A DNA stretch of 64,000 bases from an uncultured Lachnospiraceae bacterium (GCA_910578845.1 CAJTSL010000001.1:78356-142355); one strand, 5' to 3'. Shown: positions 1 to 8,038, counted from the first letter of the stretch. Notes: generated by a model not told the origin, from the sequence alone. Numbers and translations are program-made.

Positions 1-1
1 G

Positions 2-610
2 ATTGCCTGTATCCCCCCGATTTATTTCCATTTGCCGGAATATGCGATCGCTGCGTACTGGAATGATATTAGCAGCGCAGCTCCTGAAACAGATTTTATC
101 ATATATAATATCCCGCAGTTGGCTGGCGTGTCGCTGACTATGAGCTTATTTGCGAAAATGAGGGAAAATCCTCGTGTGATAGGCGTGAAGAATTCATCCA
201 TGCCGGTGCAGGATATCCAGATGTTCAAGCAGGCAGCCGGAGAAGACTACATCATTTTTAACGGGCCGGATGAGCAATTTATCAGTGGGCGGGTGATTGG
301 CGCCGAGGGAGGAATTGGCGGTACTTATGGCGTGATGCCGGAATTGTTCCTCAAAATGGATGAGCTTGTGAAAGCAGGCAGGATAGAAGAGGCACGCATG
401 GTACAGTATGATGCCGATGCCATTATTTACAAAATGTGCGAAGCGCATGGGAACTTATACGCTGTCATCAAAGAAATCCTCCGTATCAATGAAGGCTTGG
501 AACTTGGGAGCGTACGCAAACCATTGGCAGCACTGATCCCGGAGGATATGCCTATCGTCAAAGAAGCAGCGCAAATGATATGCGCTGCCAAAGCGAAGCT
601 GGCAGATTAA
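2..610 (+). CDS. nanA: N-acetylneuraminate lyase, 3' part (partial)
   Basis: The reading frame is open from base 2, so the gene is cut by the window edge and about 200 C-terminal residues are present. It belongs to the DapA/NanA class I aldolase family. Visible motifs are YNIPQLAG (the family tyrosine region), IGVKNSS with the Schiff-base lysine, and FNGPDEQF followed by GAEGGIGGTYGVMPELF, which resemble NanA more than DapA. NanA splits sialic acid into N-acetylmannosamine and pyruvate in the cytoplasm. The neighbouring RpiR regulator, DUF624 protein and CUT1 transporter fit a sialic acid cluster. Its stop codon overlaps that of the converging esterase gene by about 4 bp. Another DapA-family aldolase remains possible. 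Confidence 0.85.
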   Translation: MACIPPIYFHLPEYAIAAYWNDISSAAPETDFIIYNIPQLAGVSLTMSLFAKMRENPRVIGVKNSSMPVQDIQMFKQAAGEDYIIFNGPDEQFISGRVIGAEGGIGGTYGVMPELFLKMDELVKAGRIEEARMVQYDADAIIYKMCEAHGNLYAVIKEILRINEGLELGSVRKPLAALIPEDMPIVKEAAQMICAAKAKLAD

Positions 611-1257
611 CAGATCTGCGGAATGAGTGAGGCTAGATTTTTAGCGAGATATTTATGGCCATCCAGGCTAAGATGCATATGGTCATAGGGATACATACCT
701 ACACCGGGGATGGATGCCGCATCCAGAAAATGGCAGCCGAGCCTTTGGGCTACGTTCTGGTAAAGGGCGGAAAGGGCACGGGATTTTTCCGCACAGTCCT
801 TTCCCATCTCTGGGCCGATTTCGGTTTCATAGTAGGCTTCTTCTATCGGAGGCGGGGCAATGATCAGTATATTTGGCTGGTTACGCCATGCTTCCGGCGT
901 ATGGATTGCTTTAGCAGCTAACCGTTCAAGGCCTTTGGCAATATTCCCCGGGGTAGCGGAGAAGCGTTCCTTTACATCATTGGTGCCAAGCATGATAATG
1001 AGCAGGTCTAATGGCTCATGGGTCATCATGCAGGTATGGATATAAGAAAATCCGTTCAGGCCTTCAAAGAGAGGGTCGTCGAAAGATGTTGTCCGGCCGC
1101 TTAGCCCTTCTTCGCGAACAAGGTAGCCGGAGCCTAAATAATCAGCGAGCAGGCAAGTCCAGCGCTCTTTTTCGGAGAAGCGTCCCATATTGGCTGAATT
1201 ATAGCCATGGGTATTGGAATCGCCGAAGCATACAATGGTTTTGGTCGTAGTGTCCAT
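607..1257 (-). CDS. SGNH/GDSL-family hydrolase, possible sialate O-acetylesterase
   Basis: This 216-residue protein has the SGNH blocks: CFGDSN with the nucleophile serine near the N-terminus, LGTNDVK in the middle, and DHMHLSLDGH with the catalytic Asp-His pair near the C-terminus. There is no signal peptide, so it should act in the cytoplasm. The start at 1257 is preferred because AGGAGG lies 6 bases upstream; an in-frame start ten codons earlier has no such site. Family members remove acyl groups from sugars or lipids. Its place converging on nanA suggests removal of O-acetyl groups from imported sialic acid; that role is inferred from context only. Confidence 0.85.
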   Translation of the reverse strand: MDTTTKTIVCFGDSNTHGYNSANMGRFSEKERWTCLLADYLGSGYLVREEGLSGRTTSFDDPLFEGLNGFSYIHTCMMTHEPLDLLIIMLGTNDVKERFSATPGNIAKGLERLAAKAIHTPEAWRNQPNILIIAPPPIEEAYYETEIGPEMGKDCAEKSRALSALYQNVAQRLGCHFLDAASIPGVGMYPYDHMHLSLDGHKYLAKNLASLIPQIC

Positions 1258-1347
1258 AAGGCACCTCCTAGTGTTTTTCATTATCATATCATTGGGAAGC
1301 CTGAAAGAGCAACCAAAAGAAGAAGGATATAGAGTTAAAGGGGATTT

Positions 1348-2184
1348 ATGAACAGTTATATAAAATCAATTGTCCCTATTGTGGAATCTAAATATGACAG
1401 TTTTACGAATGTTGAGAAGAACATAGCAGATTTTTTCTTAAATAATCGACGTGAAATAGATTTTTCCGCGCAAAATGTAGCGAAGGAAATATTCGTATCC
1501 GAGGCATCGCTTTCAAGGTTTGCGAAGAAATGCGGTTTTCATGGATACCGGGAATTCATTTATCAATATGAGAAAACATTTACCCAGAAAAGTGAGTTTG
1601 TGGCAAACAGTACCAGAATGGTGCTGAATACTTACCAGGAACTTTTAAATAAAACGTATAGCCTCATGGATGAGGCACAGCTTGCAAGAGTGGTGAATTA
1701 CCTGTTTGAAGCGGAGCGGGTCGTGGTCTGCGGGAAAGGAAGTTCAGGCTTGGCAGCAAGCGAAATGGAAAGCCGGTTCATGCGGATTGGCGTAGATATT
1801 GATTCTTTACAGGATACGGATCGAATGCGCATGCAGGCGGTATTTCTTAACAAGCAGAGCCTTGTGTGTGGCTTCACGTTAAGCGGGGAGACGAAAGAGG
1901 TATTGTACCTTCTGCGGGAAGCACATAAAAAGGGTGCAAAAACAGTAATATTTACGGCAAATGACAAAGATATTTATGCGGATTTCTGTAGTGAGGTAGT
2001 GCTTGTTGCTTCTTTGAATTATCTAAACCATGGCAATGTCATATCTCCGCAGTTTCCGATTCTGGTCATGTTAGATACGATTTATAATTTCTATGTCAGT
2101 AACAGGAAATATGAGAAAGCGCATATGTACAATGATACTCTGCGGGCACTGAAAGCGGGGAGCTTGCAGGAAGGCATGGACTGA
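1348..2184 (+). CDS. RpiR-family transcriptional regulator
   Basis: This is a 278-residue protein of standard RpiR length. The N-terminal 80 residues form the winged helix-turn-helix (FTNVEKNIADFFLNN, then VSEASLSRFAKKCGFHGYREF). The rest is a SIS phosphosugar-binding domain (VVVCGKGSSGLAASEME, CGFTLSGETKEV). RpiR proteins sense phosphosugars; members next to nan genes usually respond to N-acetylmannosamine-6-phosphate or glucosamine-6-phosphate. It opens the plus-strand transport cluster and is followed after about 20 bases by the DUF624 gene, so it probably controls that cluster. AAAGGGGATTT precedes the ATG. The ligand is inference. Confidence 0.92.
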   Translation: MNSYIKSIVPIVESKYDSFTNVEKNIADFFLNNRREIDFSAQNVAKEIFVSEASLSRFAKKCGFHGYREFIYQYEKTFTQKSEFVANSTRMVLNTYQELLNKTYSLMDEAQLARVVNYLFEAERVVVCGKGSSGLAASEMESRFMRIGVDIDSLQDTDRMRMQAVFLNKQSLVCGFTLSGETKEVLYLLREAHKKGAKTVIFTANDKDIYADFCSEVVLVASLNYLNHGNVISPQFPILVMLDTIYNFYVSNRKYEKAHMYNDTLRALKAGSLQEGMD

Positions 2185-2204
2185 TTGTCGAAGGGGTGAT
2201 ACGG

Positions 2205-2855
2205 ATGTGGCAGGATATTTTTAACCCGGAAAACCTGTTTTTCAGAATGTTGGCCAGAGGAGTGGACATTGTAGGTCTGTCTCTGCTATGGATCCTGTTC
2301 TGTATGCCGGTTGTTACGATCGGCCCTGCAACGGCAGCATTATATTATACCGCAGTGAAGAACTTCCGCCATAAGAAGGATGAAGCGTTTGGGATGTATC
2401 TGCGGGCGTTTAGGGACAATTTGAAACAGGGAATACCAGTCACCCTGCTTTGCTTGCCTATTGCGGTATTCCTGGCATGGGGATACAATGTTATGGCGAA
2501 CAATATTTCAACATCGGCAGGAGTAGTCATGTATATGGCATATTATGTATTGCTTGTGGTACCGGTAGGTGTTTTCTGCTATATATTCCCTTTGATGGGG
2601 CGGTTTACGTTTAAAACGGGGGCGTTGATTCGAACGGCATTCATTATGGCTTTGCGGCATCTGCCTTCGACGGTGATTATTGTCATGCTGACAGTAGAAA
2701 CAGCAGTATTCATCATAGAACAGTGGTGGCCGCTTGTGTTCATGCCAGTCATTACCGTGCTTTTGGTTTCTCTTTTCCTTGAACGTATTTTCCCCAAGTA
2801 TCTGACTGAGGAGGAAATAGCAGTCTTGATGCAGACTGACGAGGCAGAAGAGTAA
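2205..2855 (+). CDS. DUF624 (YesL-family) membrane protein
   Basis: This is a 216-residue integral membrane protein with about five hydrophobic segments. Its opening (FNPENLFFRMLARGVDIVGLSLLWILFCMPVVTIGPATAALYY, read in pieces) is the hallmark of the DUF624/YesL family, which is almost always encoded beside CUT1 sugar ABC transporters in Firmicutes. No biochemical function is firmly known; an accessory role in transport is usually assumed. The ATG at 2205 sits 8 bases after AAGGGG; a GTG three codons upstream is the alternative. It lies between the RpiR regulator and the binding protein and is probably co-transcribed with them. Confidence 0.9.
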   Translation: MWQDIFNPENLFFRMLARGVDIVGLSLLWILFCMPVVTIGPATAALYYTAVKNFRHKKDEAFGMYLRAFRDNLKQGIPVTLLCLPIAVFLAWGYNVMANNISTSAGVVMYMAYYVLLVVPVGVFCYIFPLMGRFTFKTGALIRTAFIMALRHLPSTVIIVMLTVETAVFIIEQWWPLVFMPVITVLLVSLFLERIFPKYLTEEEIAVLMQTDEAEE

Positions 2856-2868
2856 GCAATGGTTTTTA

Positions 2869-2901
2869 CAGATGATTCCTATCATACTATAGGATTATCT
2901 G
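2869..2901 (+). promoter_or_regulatory. Inverted repeat upstream of the binding-protein gene
   Basis: CAGAT and TCCTAT on the left arm pair with ATAGGA and ATCTG on the right arm around a 6-base loop, with a small internal loop between the two paired blocks. The element ends about 20 bases before AGGAG of the binding-protein gene. It may be an RpiR operator or an RNA hairpin that protects or attenuates the transcript. The sequence does not decide between these. Confidence 0.4.
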
Positions 2902-2934
2902 CGAAAATAAATAAAAAAAAAGGAGATGGAATTT

Positions 2935-4365
2935 ATGAAAAAGGTGACAAAAAAACTTATGGCACTCGGTCTATCTACGGCTATGGCGTTGTCTTTGGTA
3001 GCATGTGGAAGTTCGCCTGAGCCGGCACAGACACAAGAGGCACCGGCAAAGGAACCAGAAACAGCACCGGCGACAGAACCGGAGGCGCCTGCTGATAATG
3101 CAGCGGCAGATACCGCTGAAAGCACGGAAGGCAGTACATCGGATTTGAATGCATCCATTACATTGTGGACTTATCCGATTGGTAATTGGGGAGATTCCGC
3201 AACGGTTGATAGCCTGATAGCAAGCTTTAATGCAGCATATCCGGGAGTTACGGTAACTGTGGAATATCTCGATTATACGAATGGTGATGATCAGGTAAAT
3301 ACAGCGATTGAAGGTGGCCAGGCTCCTGATATTGTCATGGAAGGACCGGAGCGTCTGGTAGCAAACTGGGGCGCCAGAGGGCTTATGGTAGATTTGTCAG
3401 ACCTCTTCGCAACTGAAGCAGGGGGAGAGATTTATGATTCTGTTGAATCTGCTTGCAAAGGCGCTGACGGCAAGTATTATGAGTATCCTCTTTGTATGGT
3501 AGCGCATTGTATGGCTATCAACCAGAACATTTTCGAGGCAGCGGATGCTATGCAGTATCTGGACGTTGAGAACCATACATGGACAACCGAGAACTTCTTA
3601 AAGGCAGTTCAGGCAGTGTATGATTCCGGACATGAAAATGTAGCTGCAATCTACTGTTCCGGACAGGGCGGTGACCAGGGTACAAGAGCGATCATCAATA
3701 ACCTTTATAGCAGTACCTTCACCAATGCAGAACATACAGCTTATACGGCAGATACGCCAGAGAACATCAAAGCGTTAGAAACATTATATGCACAGGACGG
3801 AATTAATTTTGACGCTTCCATCAATGGTGGTGAAGAAATCACATTATTCCGTAACGGCACGTTAGCGATGTCTTTCTGTTGGAATGCGGCACAGCAGACC
3901 AATACGGATAATGCGGCAGCAGGCACGACGAATAATGGCGATACGATCCTGCCTATGCTTTTCCCTTCTGATGATGGAAAAACAGAGCTTTGTGGCGGTA
4001 TCTGGGGATTTGGTATCTTTGATAATGGCGACCAGGCGAAGATCGATGCGGCAAAGGCTTTCATTGACTTTATCTGCAATGAGCCAAGCCAGGTGAAAGA
4101 AAGCGTAAAAGCTTCTACGTATTTCCCGGTAAGACCGACTCTGACAGGTATTTACGATGGTATGGAAACCGCAGAGACTATGGATATGTTCTCTACTTAC
4201 TTTATGCCTTCTATGGGTGACTACTATCAAGTAGTTCCGGGCTGGGCGGAAGCACGTACGGAATGGTGGAATATGTTACAGCGTATCGGTACAGGCGGCG
4301 ACGTAACGACAGAAGTAGGCACATTTGTGACAAATGCGAATACGGCTGCGGGTGCAGGGAACTAA
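2935..4365 (+). CDS. ABC transporter substrate-binding lipoprotein (CUT1, probable sialic acid type)
   Basis: This 476-residue protein begins with a lipoprotein signal peptide: a lysine-rich start, a hydrophobic stretch and the lipobox LVAC at about residues 22-25. An Ala/Pro/Glu-rich linker of some 45 residues follows, then a family 1 solute-binding domain (ITLWTYPIGNWGDS, GGQAPDIVMEGPE, GGIWGFGIF). It should be anchored on the outer face of the membrane and bind a sugar for the two permeases downstream. The context of nanA and RpiR points to sialic acid or its 2,7-anhydro form; the specificity is inference. AGGAG lies 9 bases before the ATG at 2935. Two hairpins follow the gene, which may lower expression of the permeases relative to this protein. 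Confidence 0.93.
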   Translation: MKKVTKKLMALGLSTAMALSLVACGSSPEPAQTQEAPAKEPETAPATEPEAPADNAAADTAESTEGSTSDLNASITLWTYPIGNWGDSATVDSLIASFNAAYPGVTVTVEYLDYTNGDDQVNTAIEGGQAPDIVMEGPERLVANWGARGLMVDLSDLFATEAGGEIYDSVESACKGADGKYYEYPLCMVAHCMAINQNIFEAADAMQYLDVENHTWTTENFLKAVQAVYDSGHENVAAIYCSGQGGDQGTRAIINNLYSSTFTNAEHTAYTADTPENIKALETLYAQDGINFDASINGGEEITLFRNGTLAMSFCWNAAQQTNTDNAAAGTTNNGDTILPMLFPSDDGKTELCGGIWGFGIFDNGDQAKIDAAKAFIDFICNEPSQVKESVKASTYFPVRPTLTGIYDGMETAETMDMFSTYFMPSMGDYYQVVPGWAEARTEWWNMLQRIGTGGDVTTEVGTFVTNANTAAGAGN

Positions 4366-4392
4366 GGATCAACTTATATAGGCAGTAGGCTG

Positions 4393-4460
4393 GGGGGATA
4401 TCCCCCTGGCGGCTGTCGTAACATCTTATCCATGGTTGGGAATAGTAGTTCCTTCCTATG
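4393..4460 (+). promoter_or_regulatory. Two intercistronic hairpins between binding-protein and permease genes
   Basis: A perfect 14-base palindrome, GGGGGATATCCCCC, lies at 4393-4406. A second stem, GGGAA with TTCCT flanked by CATGG and CTATG, spans about 4431-4460. Neither has a long T-run. Such structures after a binding-protein gene commonly stabilise its mRNA or partly terminate transcription, giving more binding protein than permease. That role is inferred from position. Confidence 0.45.
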
Positions 4461-4489
4461 TTGAGTAAGTGAAGGAAAGGGGTGTAGTT

Positions 4490-5401
4490 ATGGCAAGATC
4501 ATCCAACCTTTCAAGCAGAAGCAAAGTGCTGGTTCGTCGGGAAACACGCTCGGCTTATCTCTTCCTTCTGCCGAATATGGTTTTTTTCATAGGGTTTGTT
4601 GTTATCCCTATGATTCTTTGTATCTATACGAGTTTCTTTGATTCTACGATGGGAAAAGATGCAAAAGACATTTTTATAGGATTCAAAAATTATGCGGAAC
4701 TGTGGAAAGACAAAATTTTTCTTCGTTCCTTGAAAAACACATTTGTTATCGTTATCGTGTCGGTGCCTGCGGTATGTATTTTCTCACTTTGGGTATCTGC
4801 CGTGATCTATAAGCTAAAGGGCCCTATCCTGTCTACTTTCCGTTGTGTTTTTTATCTTCCGGTAGTAACCGGTTCCGTAGCGGTTACCGTAGTATGGAAG
4901 TGGATGTATAACAATTATTATGGTATTTTCAATTATGTGGGAAAAGGACTTGGGTTAATTGATAAGAATATAAACTGGCTTGGGGATGAACGGTTTGCAT
5001 TGTGGTGTATCATTCTGATCCTGTTTACGACTTCCGTCGGACAGCCGATTGTATTGTATGTATCTGCGCTAGGCAATGTGGATACCTCTTTAGTAGAAGC
5101 CTCTGAAGTTGACGGAGCCACCCATTTCCAGCAGTTCTGGAAAATCAAGTGGCCGTTGATTATGCCAACGACATTATATATCCTCGTTATTACCACAATC
5201 AACAGCTTCCAGTGTTTTGCATTGATTCAGTTGTTGACTTCCGGCGGGCCGAACCATAGTACGGATACGGTTATGTATTATATTTACTATTCGGCGTTTA
5301 AGCTTTACCGTTATGGTTATGGAAACGCAATGGGCGTGGTTTTGGCAATCTTCATTGCACTCCTTTCCGCGCTGCAGTTTAAGCTGGCTAAGGAAAAGTA
5401 G
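4490..5401 (+). CDS. Sugar ABC transporter permease (CUT1, first subunit)
   Basis: This is a 303-residue inner membrane protein with six predicted membrane spans (first at LFLLPNMVFFIGFVVIPM). The cytoplasmic EAA loop that contacts the ATPase reads EASEVDGATHFQQFWKIKWP, matching the MalF/UgpA class. The ATG at 4490 follows AAAGGGGTG; a GTG seven codons upstream is possible. It forms the channel together with the next gene product. The operon holds no ATP-binding subunit, so an MsmK-type shared ATPase encoded elsewhere is probably used. Confidence 0.94.
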   Translation: MARSSNLSSRSKVLVRRETRSAYLFLLPNMVFFIGFVVIPMILCIYTSFFDSTMGKDAKDIFIGFKNYAELWKDKIFLRSLKNTFVIVIVSVPAVCIFSLWVSAVIYKLKGPILSTFRCVFYLPVVTGSVAVTVVWKWMYNNYYGIFNYVGKGLGLIDKNINWLGDERFALWCIILILFTTSVGQPIVLYVSALGNVDTSLVEASEVDGATHFQQFWKIKWPLIMPTTLYILVITTINSFQCFALIQLLTSGGPNHSTDTVMYYIYYSAFKLYRYGYGNAMGVVLAIFIALLSALQFKLAKEK

Positions 5402-5412
5402 GAGGTGAAAGT

Positions 5413-6342
5413 ATGAATTCAGATGTAAAACGAACGGGTATTTATAAAACAATATCATTGATTATATTGGTAATCCTTGCGATTCTATTTGCTTTTCCTC
5501 TTTACTGGATTGTAACGGGTGCATTTAAGACGGCGGCATCCATCAATGCGACATCCCCGGACTGGTTCCCAAAGGAATGGGTGCTTGACAATTTCAGGAA
5601 ATTGTTCAGCAAACAGACGGCGCCGTTGTGGGAATTGGGGATACCTTTTAGCAGTAAGTTCACAGAAGACGGCAATCCGATCATCTTTACGGCGGGGCCA
5701 GTAGTGCCTGCGGCAATCCGCTGGCTGGTGAATACCGTATTTATGGCAGTCATGGCAATGGTGCTTACTTGTATTACCGCAGCGATGGCAGGGTATGCGC
5801 TGGCTAAGAAGCGCTTCAAAGGCCAACATCTTTTGTTTACGCTGATAGTATGCGCAATGGCGTTGCCAAAACAGGTTATCTTAATCCCGTTGCTACGGGA
5901 AATGTCGTCGTTGTCTTTATATAATACGATCTGGGCGGTCATTTTCCCGACAGTCGGCTGGCCTTTTGGCGTATTCCTCATGAAGCAGTTCTCGGAGGGC
6001 GTTCCGGGAGAGATGCTGGAAGCCGCAAGGATTGACGGAGCGGGAGAAGCGAAGACATTTATCAATATTGTCTTACCGATGATTAAACCTGGTATCGGTG
6101 CATTAGCGATTTTTACCTTTATCAATAGCTGGAATGATTACTTTATGCAGTTGATTATGTTAAATAGTACCAGTAAGCTGACGATTTCGCTTGGTATTGC
6201 CAAATTGCAGGCAGAGAACTCAACTGACTTCGGCTTGATTATGGCTGGGGCGACGTTAGCAGCGGTTCCGATTATCGCCATCTTCATTGCTTTCCAGAAA
6301 TACTTTACACAAGGTATTGCCATGGGAGCGGTGAAAGGCTAA
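5413..6342 (+). CDS. Sugar ABC transporter permease (CUT1, second subunit)
   Basis: This is a 309-residue MalG/UgpE-class permease with an N-terminal membrane span, a roughly 70-residue outer loop, five further spans, and the EAA loop EAARIDGAGEAKTFINIVLP. It starts 11 bases after the first permease ends, with GGAGGTG just upstream. The outer loop between spans 1 and 2 is long for the family. It is the last gene of the cluster and is followed by a strong bidirectional terminator at 6384-6425. It should pair with the first permease to import the sugar delivered by the lipoprotein. Confidence 0.94.
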   Translation: MNSDVKRTGIYKTISLIILVILAILFAFPLYWIVTGAFKTAASINATSPDWFPKEWVLDNFRKLFSKQTAPLWELGIPFSSKFTEDGNPIIFTAGPVVPAAIRWLVNTVFMAVMAMVLTCITAAMAGYALAKKRFKGQHLLFTLIVCAMALPKQVILIPLLREMSSLSLYNTIWAVIFPTVGWPFGVFLMKQFSEGVPGEMLEAARIDGAGEAKTFINIVLPMIKPGIGALAIFTFINSWNDYFMQLIMLNSTSKLTISLGIAKLQAENSTDFGLIMAGATLAAVPIIAIFIAFQKYFTQGIAMGAVKG

Positions 6343-6383
6343 TCTAGAAAGCGCAAATGGTGTGATAAAAAGATTTTATAACG

Positions 6384-6425
6384 AAATAAAAAGAAGGATG
6401 GCAATTAGCGTCCTTCTTTTTATTT
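6384..6425. terminator. Bidirectional intrinsic terminator
   Basis: A perfect 15-bp stem pairs 6384-6398 (AAATAAAAAGAAGGA) with 6411-6425 around a 12-base loop. The arms give a T-rich tail on either strand, so it can end both the plus-strand transporter operon and the minus-strand PRPP synthase gene that converges on it. Confidence 0.9.
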
Positions 6426-6457
6426 GTAATATTGGTATCCTTTAGCTTCTTATTCAA

Positions 6458-7651
6458 TTAGCTGTCTAAGGCGCCTTCTTCACGGTTGTTATATTTGGCG
6501 AGAATCTTATGGATTTTCTCCGTAGGCGTATAGATATTGGACATAGATACATCATGGTTCATGAAATTGATGATGGTAGCGATGAATTTGCTCATATCTG
6601 CTTCCTGATAGTATGGCTTCTCCATGAGTTCCGGAGGCTGATAGCACATGTTGGTCGTAATGATGCGGTCGAAATAACATTTCTCGTATGCTTCATCAAA
6701 AGCGCCTAAGCCGTCAGCAAATAGGCCGAAGGTACAGCAGATGAATACCCGTTTAGCGTTCATCTTCTTAAGCTGTTTGGCAGTATCAATCATGCTGCCA
6801 CCAGAAGAGATCATATCATCTATGATAATCACGTCTTTACCGTCGATATTGTCACCCAGGAATTCATGTGCGACAATAGGATTCTTACCGTTTACGATAG
6901 TCGAATAGTCGCGGCGCTTATAAAACATACCGGTATCAACTCCGAGTACGTTGGCGAAATATACGGCTCTGTCAAGAGCGCCTTCGTCCGGACTGATCAC
7001 AATGGTGTGTTCTTTATTAATTATGAGGTCAGTTTCCGTATGGAGCAGCGCCCGCATGAACTGATAATTAGGGGTAAAGTTATCAAAGCCTTTTAACGGG
7101 ACGGAATTTTGTACTCTAGGGTCATGGGCGTCAAAGGTAATCAGATTGGATACGCCCATGTTCATCAATTCTTCAATCGCAAAAGCGCAGTCTAGAGATT
7201 CCCTGCCGTTTCTTTTATGCTGTCTGCCTTCGTAGAGATAGGGCATGATGACATTGATGCGGTGTGCCTTTCCGTTGATTGCCGCAATGATTCTTTTTAA
7301 ATCCTGATAATGGTCATCAGGGGACATGTGGTTGATGAAACCGTTCATATGATAGGTAATGCTATGGTTACAGACGTCTGTCAGGATAAAAATATCTTTC
7401 CCTCTGACAGAATGATTAAGGATGGCTTTCCCTTCCCCGCTTCCGAAGCGCGGGCAATCCACCTGTGTCAAATAGTTTTCTTCCATATAACCGAAAAAGG
7501 CCGGATCGTTCTTAAAACTGTTATTCAGATTCTGCCGGAATTCTACCAAATAGCTGTTAATCTTTTGTGCAATGGGCAAAGCTGCTGCCGTTGTGAGAAT
7601 GTTAACCGGAGCAACAGGCATTGCAGTCTTTAGTTGTTCAATATTAGGCAT
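6458..7651 (-). CDS. prs: Ribose-phosphate pyrophosphokinase, long divergent form
   Basis: This 397-residue protein is longer than the usual 310-320 residues because of an N-terminal extension of roughly 60-70 residues. The PRPP-binding loop IIIDDMISSGGSM is clear, and HSVRGKDIFIL matches the conserved SVRGKD block. The flexible-loop region reads EGRQHKRNGRESL rather than the classical ARQDRK form. The enzyme makes PRPP from ribose-5-phosphate and ATP for nucleotide, histidine and tryptophan synthesis. The ATG at 7651 has GGAG 6 bases upstream. A promoter (TTGACT, 17-base spacer, TATAAA) lies at 7687-7715. It may be a paralogue of a standard Prs elsewhere. Confidence 0.88.
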   Translation of the reverse strand: MPNIEQLKTAMPVAPVNILTTAAALPIAQKINSYLVEFRQNLNNSFKNDPAFFGYMEENYLTQVDCPRFGSGEGKAILNHSVRGKDIFILTDVCNHSITYHMNGFINHMSPDDHYQDLKRIIAAINGKAHRINVIMPYLYEGRQHKRNGRESLDCAFAIEELMNMGVSNLITFDAHDPRVQNSVPLKGFDNFTPNYQFMRALLHTETDLIINKEHTIVISPDEGALDRAVYFANVLGVDTGMFYKRRDYSTIVNGKNPIVAHEFLGDNIDGKDVIIIDDMISSGGSMIDTAKQLKKMNAKRVFICCTFGLFADGLGAFDEAYEKCYFDRIITTNMCYQPPELMEKPYYQEADMSKFIATIINFMNHDVSMSNIYTPTEKIHKILAKYNNREEGALDS

Positions 7652-7686
7652 AATATTCTCCAATCTTAAAAATATGTCTCAATTCT

Positions 7687-7715
7687 TTTATAACATTATG
7701 CCGTATGGGAGTCAA
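7687..7715 (-). promoter_or_regulatory. Promoter of the PRPP synthase gene
   Basis: Read on the minus strand, TTGACT (7715-7710) and TATAAA (7692-7687) are separated by exactly 17 bases, a good sigma-A promoter. It lies about 36 bases upstream of the start codon. Confidence 0.7.
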
Positions 7716-7773
7716 GCAGTTTATATGATTAATAGGGGAACAAAGTTATGATTACTTTTGTGTATGCGTGTGG

Positions 7774-7779
7774 TATAAT
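7774..7779 (+). promoter_or_regulatory. Extended -10 promoter element before the repeat leader
   Basis: TGGTATAAT gives a perfect -10 (TATAAT at 7774-7779) with the extended TG motif. The -35 position holds ATTACT and is weak. Transcription would start at about 7786, inside or just at the first 87-bp repeat, giving a leader of about 250 bases before the DUF512 start codon. Confidence 0.6.
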
Positions 7780-7780
7780 A

Positions 7781-8020
7781 GACGCAAGCTTGGTAGCTTG
7801 CGTCATAAGAATTACTACGTAATTCTTACTGAAGTCGCCATGGGTTACAGCTTTTGCGGCTATGATAGACGCAAGCTTGGCAGCTTGCGTCATAAGAATT
7901 ACTACGTAATTCTTACTGAAGTCGCCATGGGTTACAGCTTTTGCGGCTATGATAGACGCAAGCTTGGTAGCTTGCGTCATAAGAATTACTACGTAATTCT
8001 TATTGAAGCCGCCATAGAAA
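7781..8020 (+). repeat. Tandem 87-bp repeat array, 2.75 copies, two hairpins per unit
   Basis: Units begin at 7781, 7868 and 7955, a period of exactly 87 bp. The third stops at about 8020. Each unit holds hairpin A, GACGCAAGCT - 4-base loop - AGCTTGCGTC (10 bp; 7781-7804 and each +87), and hairpin B, TAAGAATTAC - TAC - GTAATTCTTA (10 bp; 7806-7828 and each +87; the last copy is essentially intact). A 39-bp linker follows and ends in TATGAT, which sits where TATAAT sits before copy 1. Only a few point differences separate the copies, so the duplication looks recent or maintained. The array fills the space between the promoter and the ribosome binding site of the DUF512 gene. I do not recognise it as a known riboswitch. 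Confidence 0.9.
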
Positions 8021-8038
8021 GGAACAGGAGAAAAGACA

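Noticed and set aside
7781..8020. CRISPR-like array
   Set aside because: The units are contiguous 87-bp tandem copies; no short repeats separated by unique spacers are present and no cas genes are in the window.
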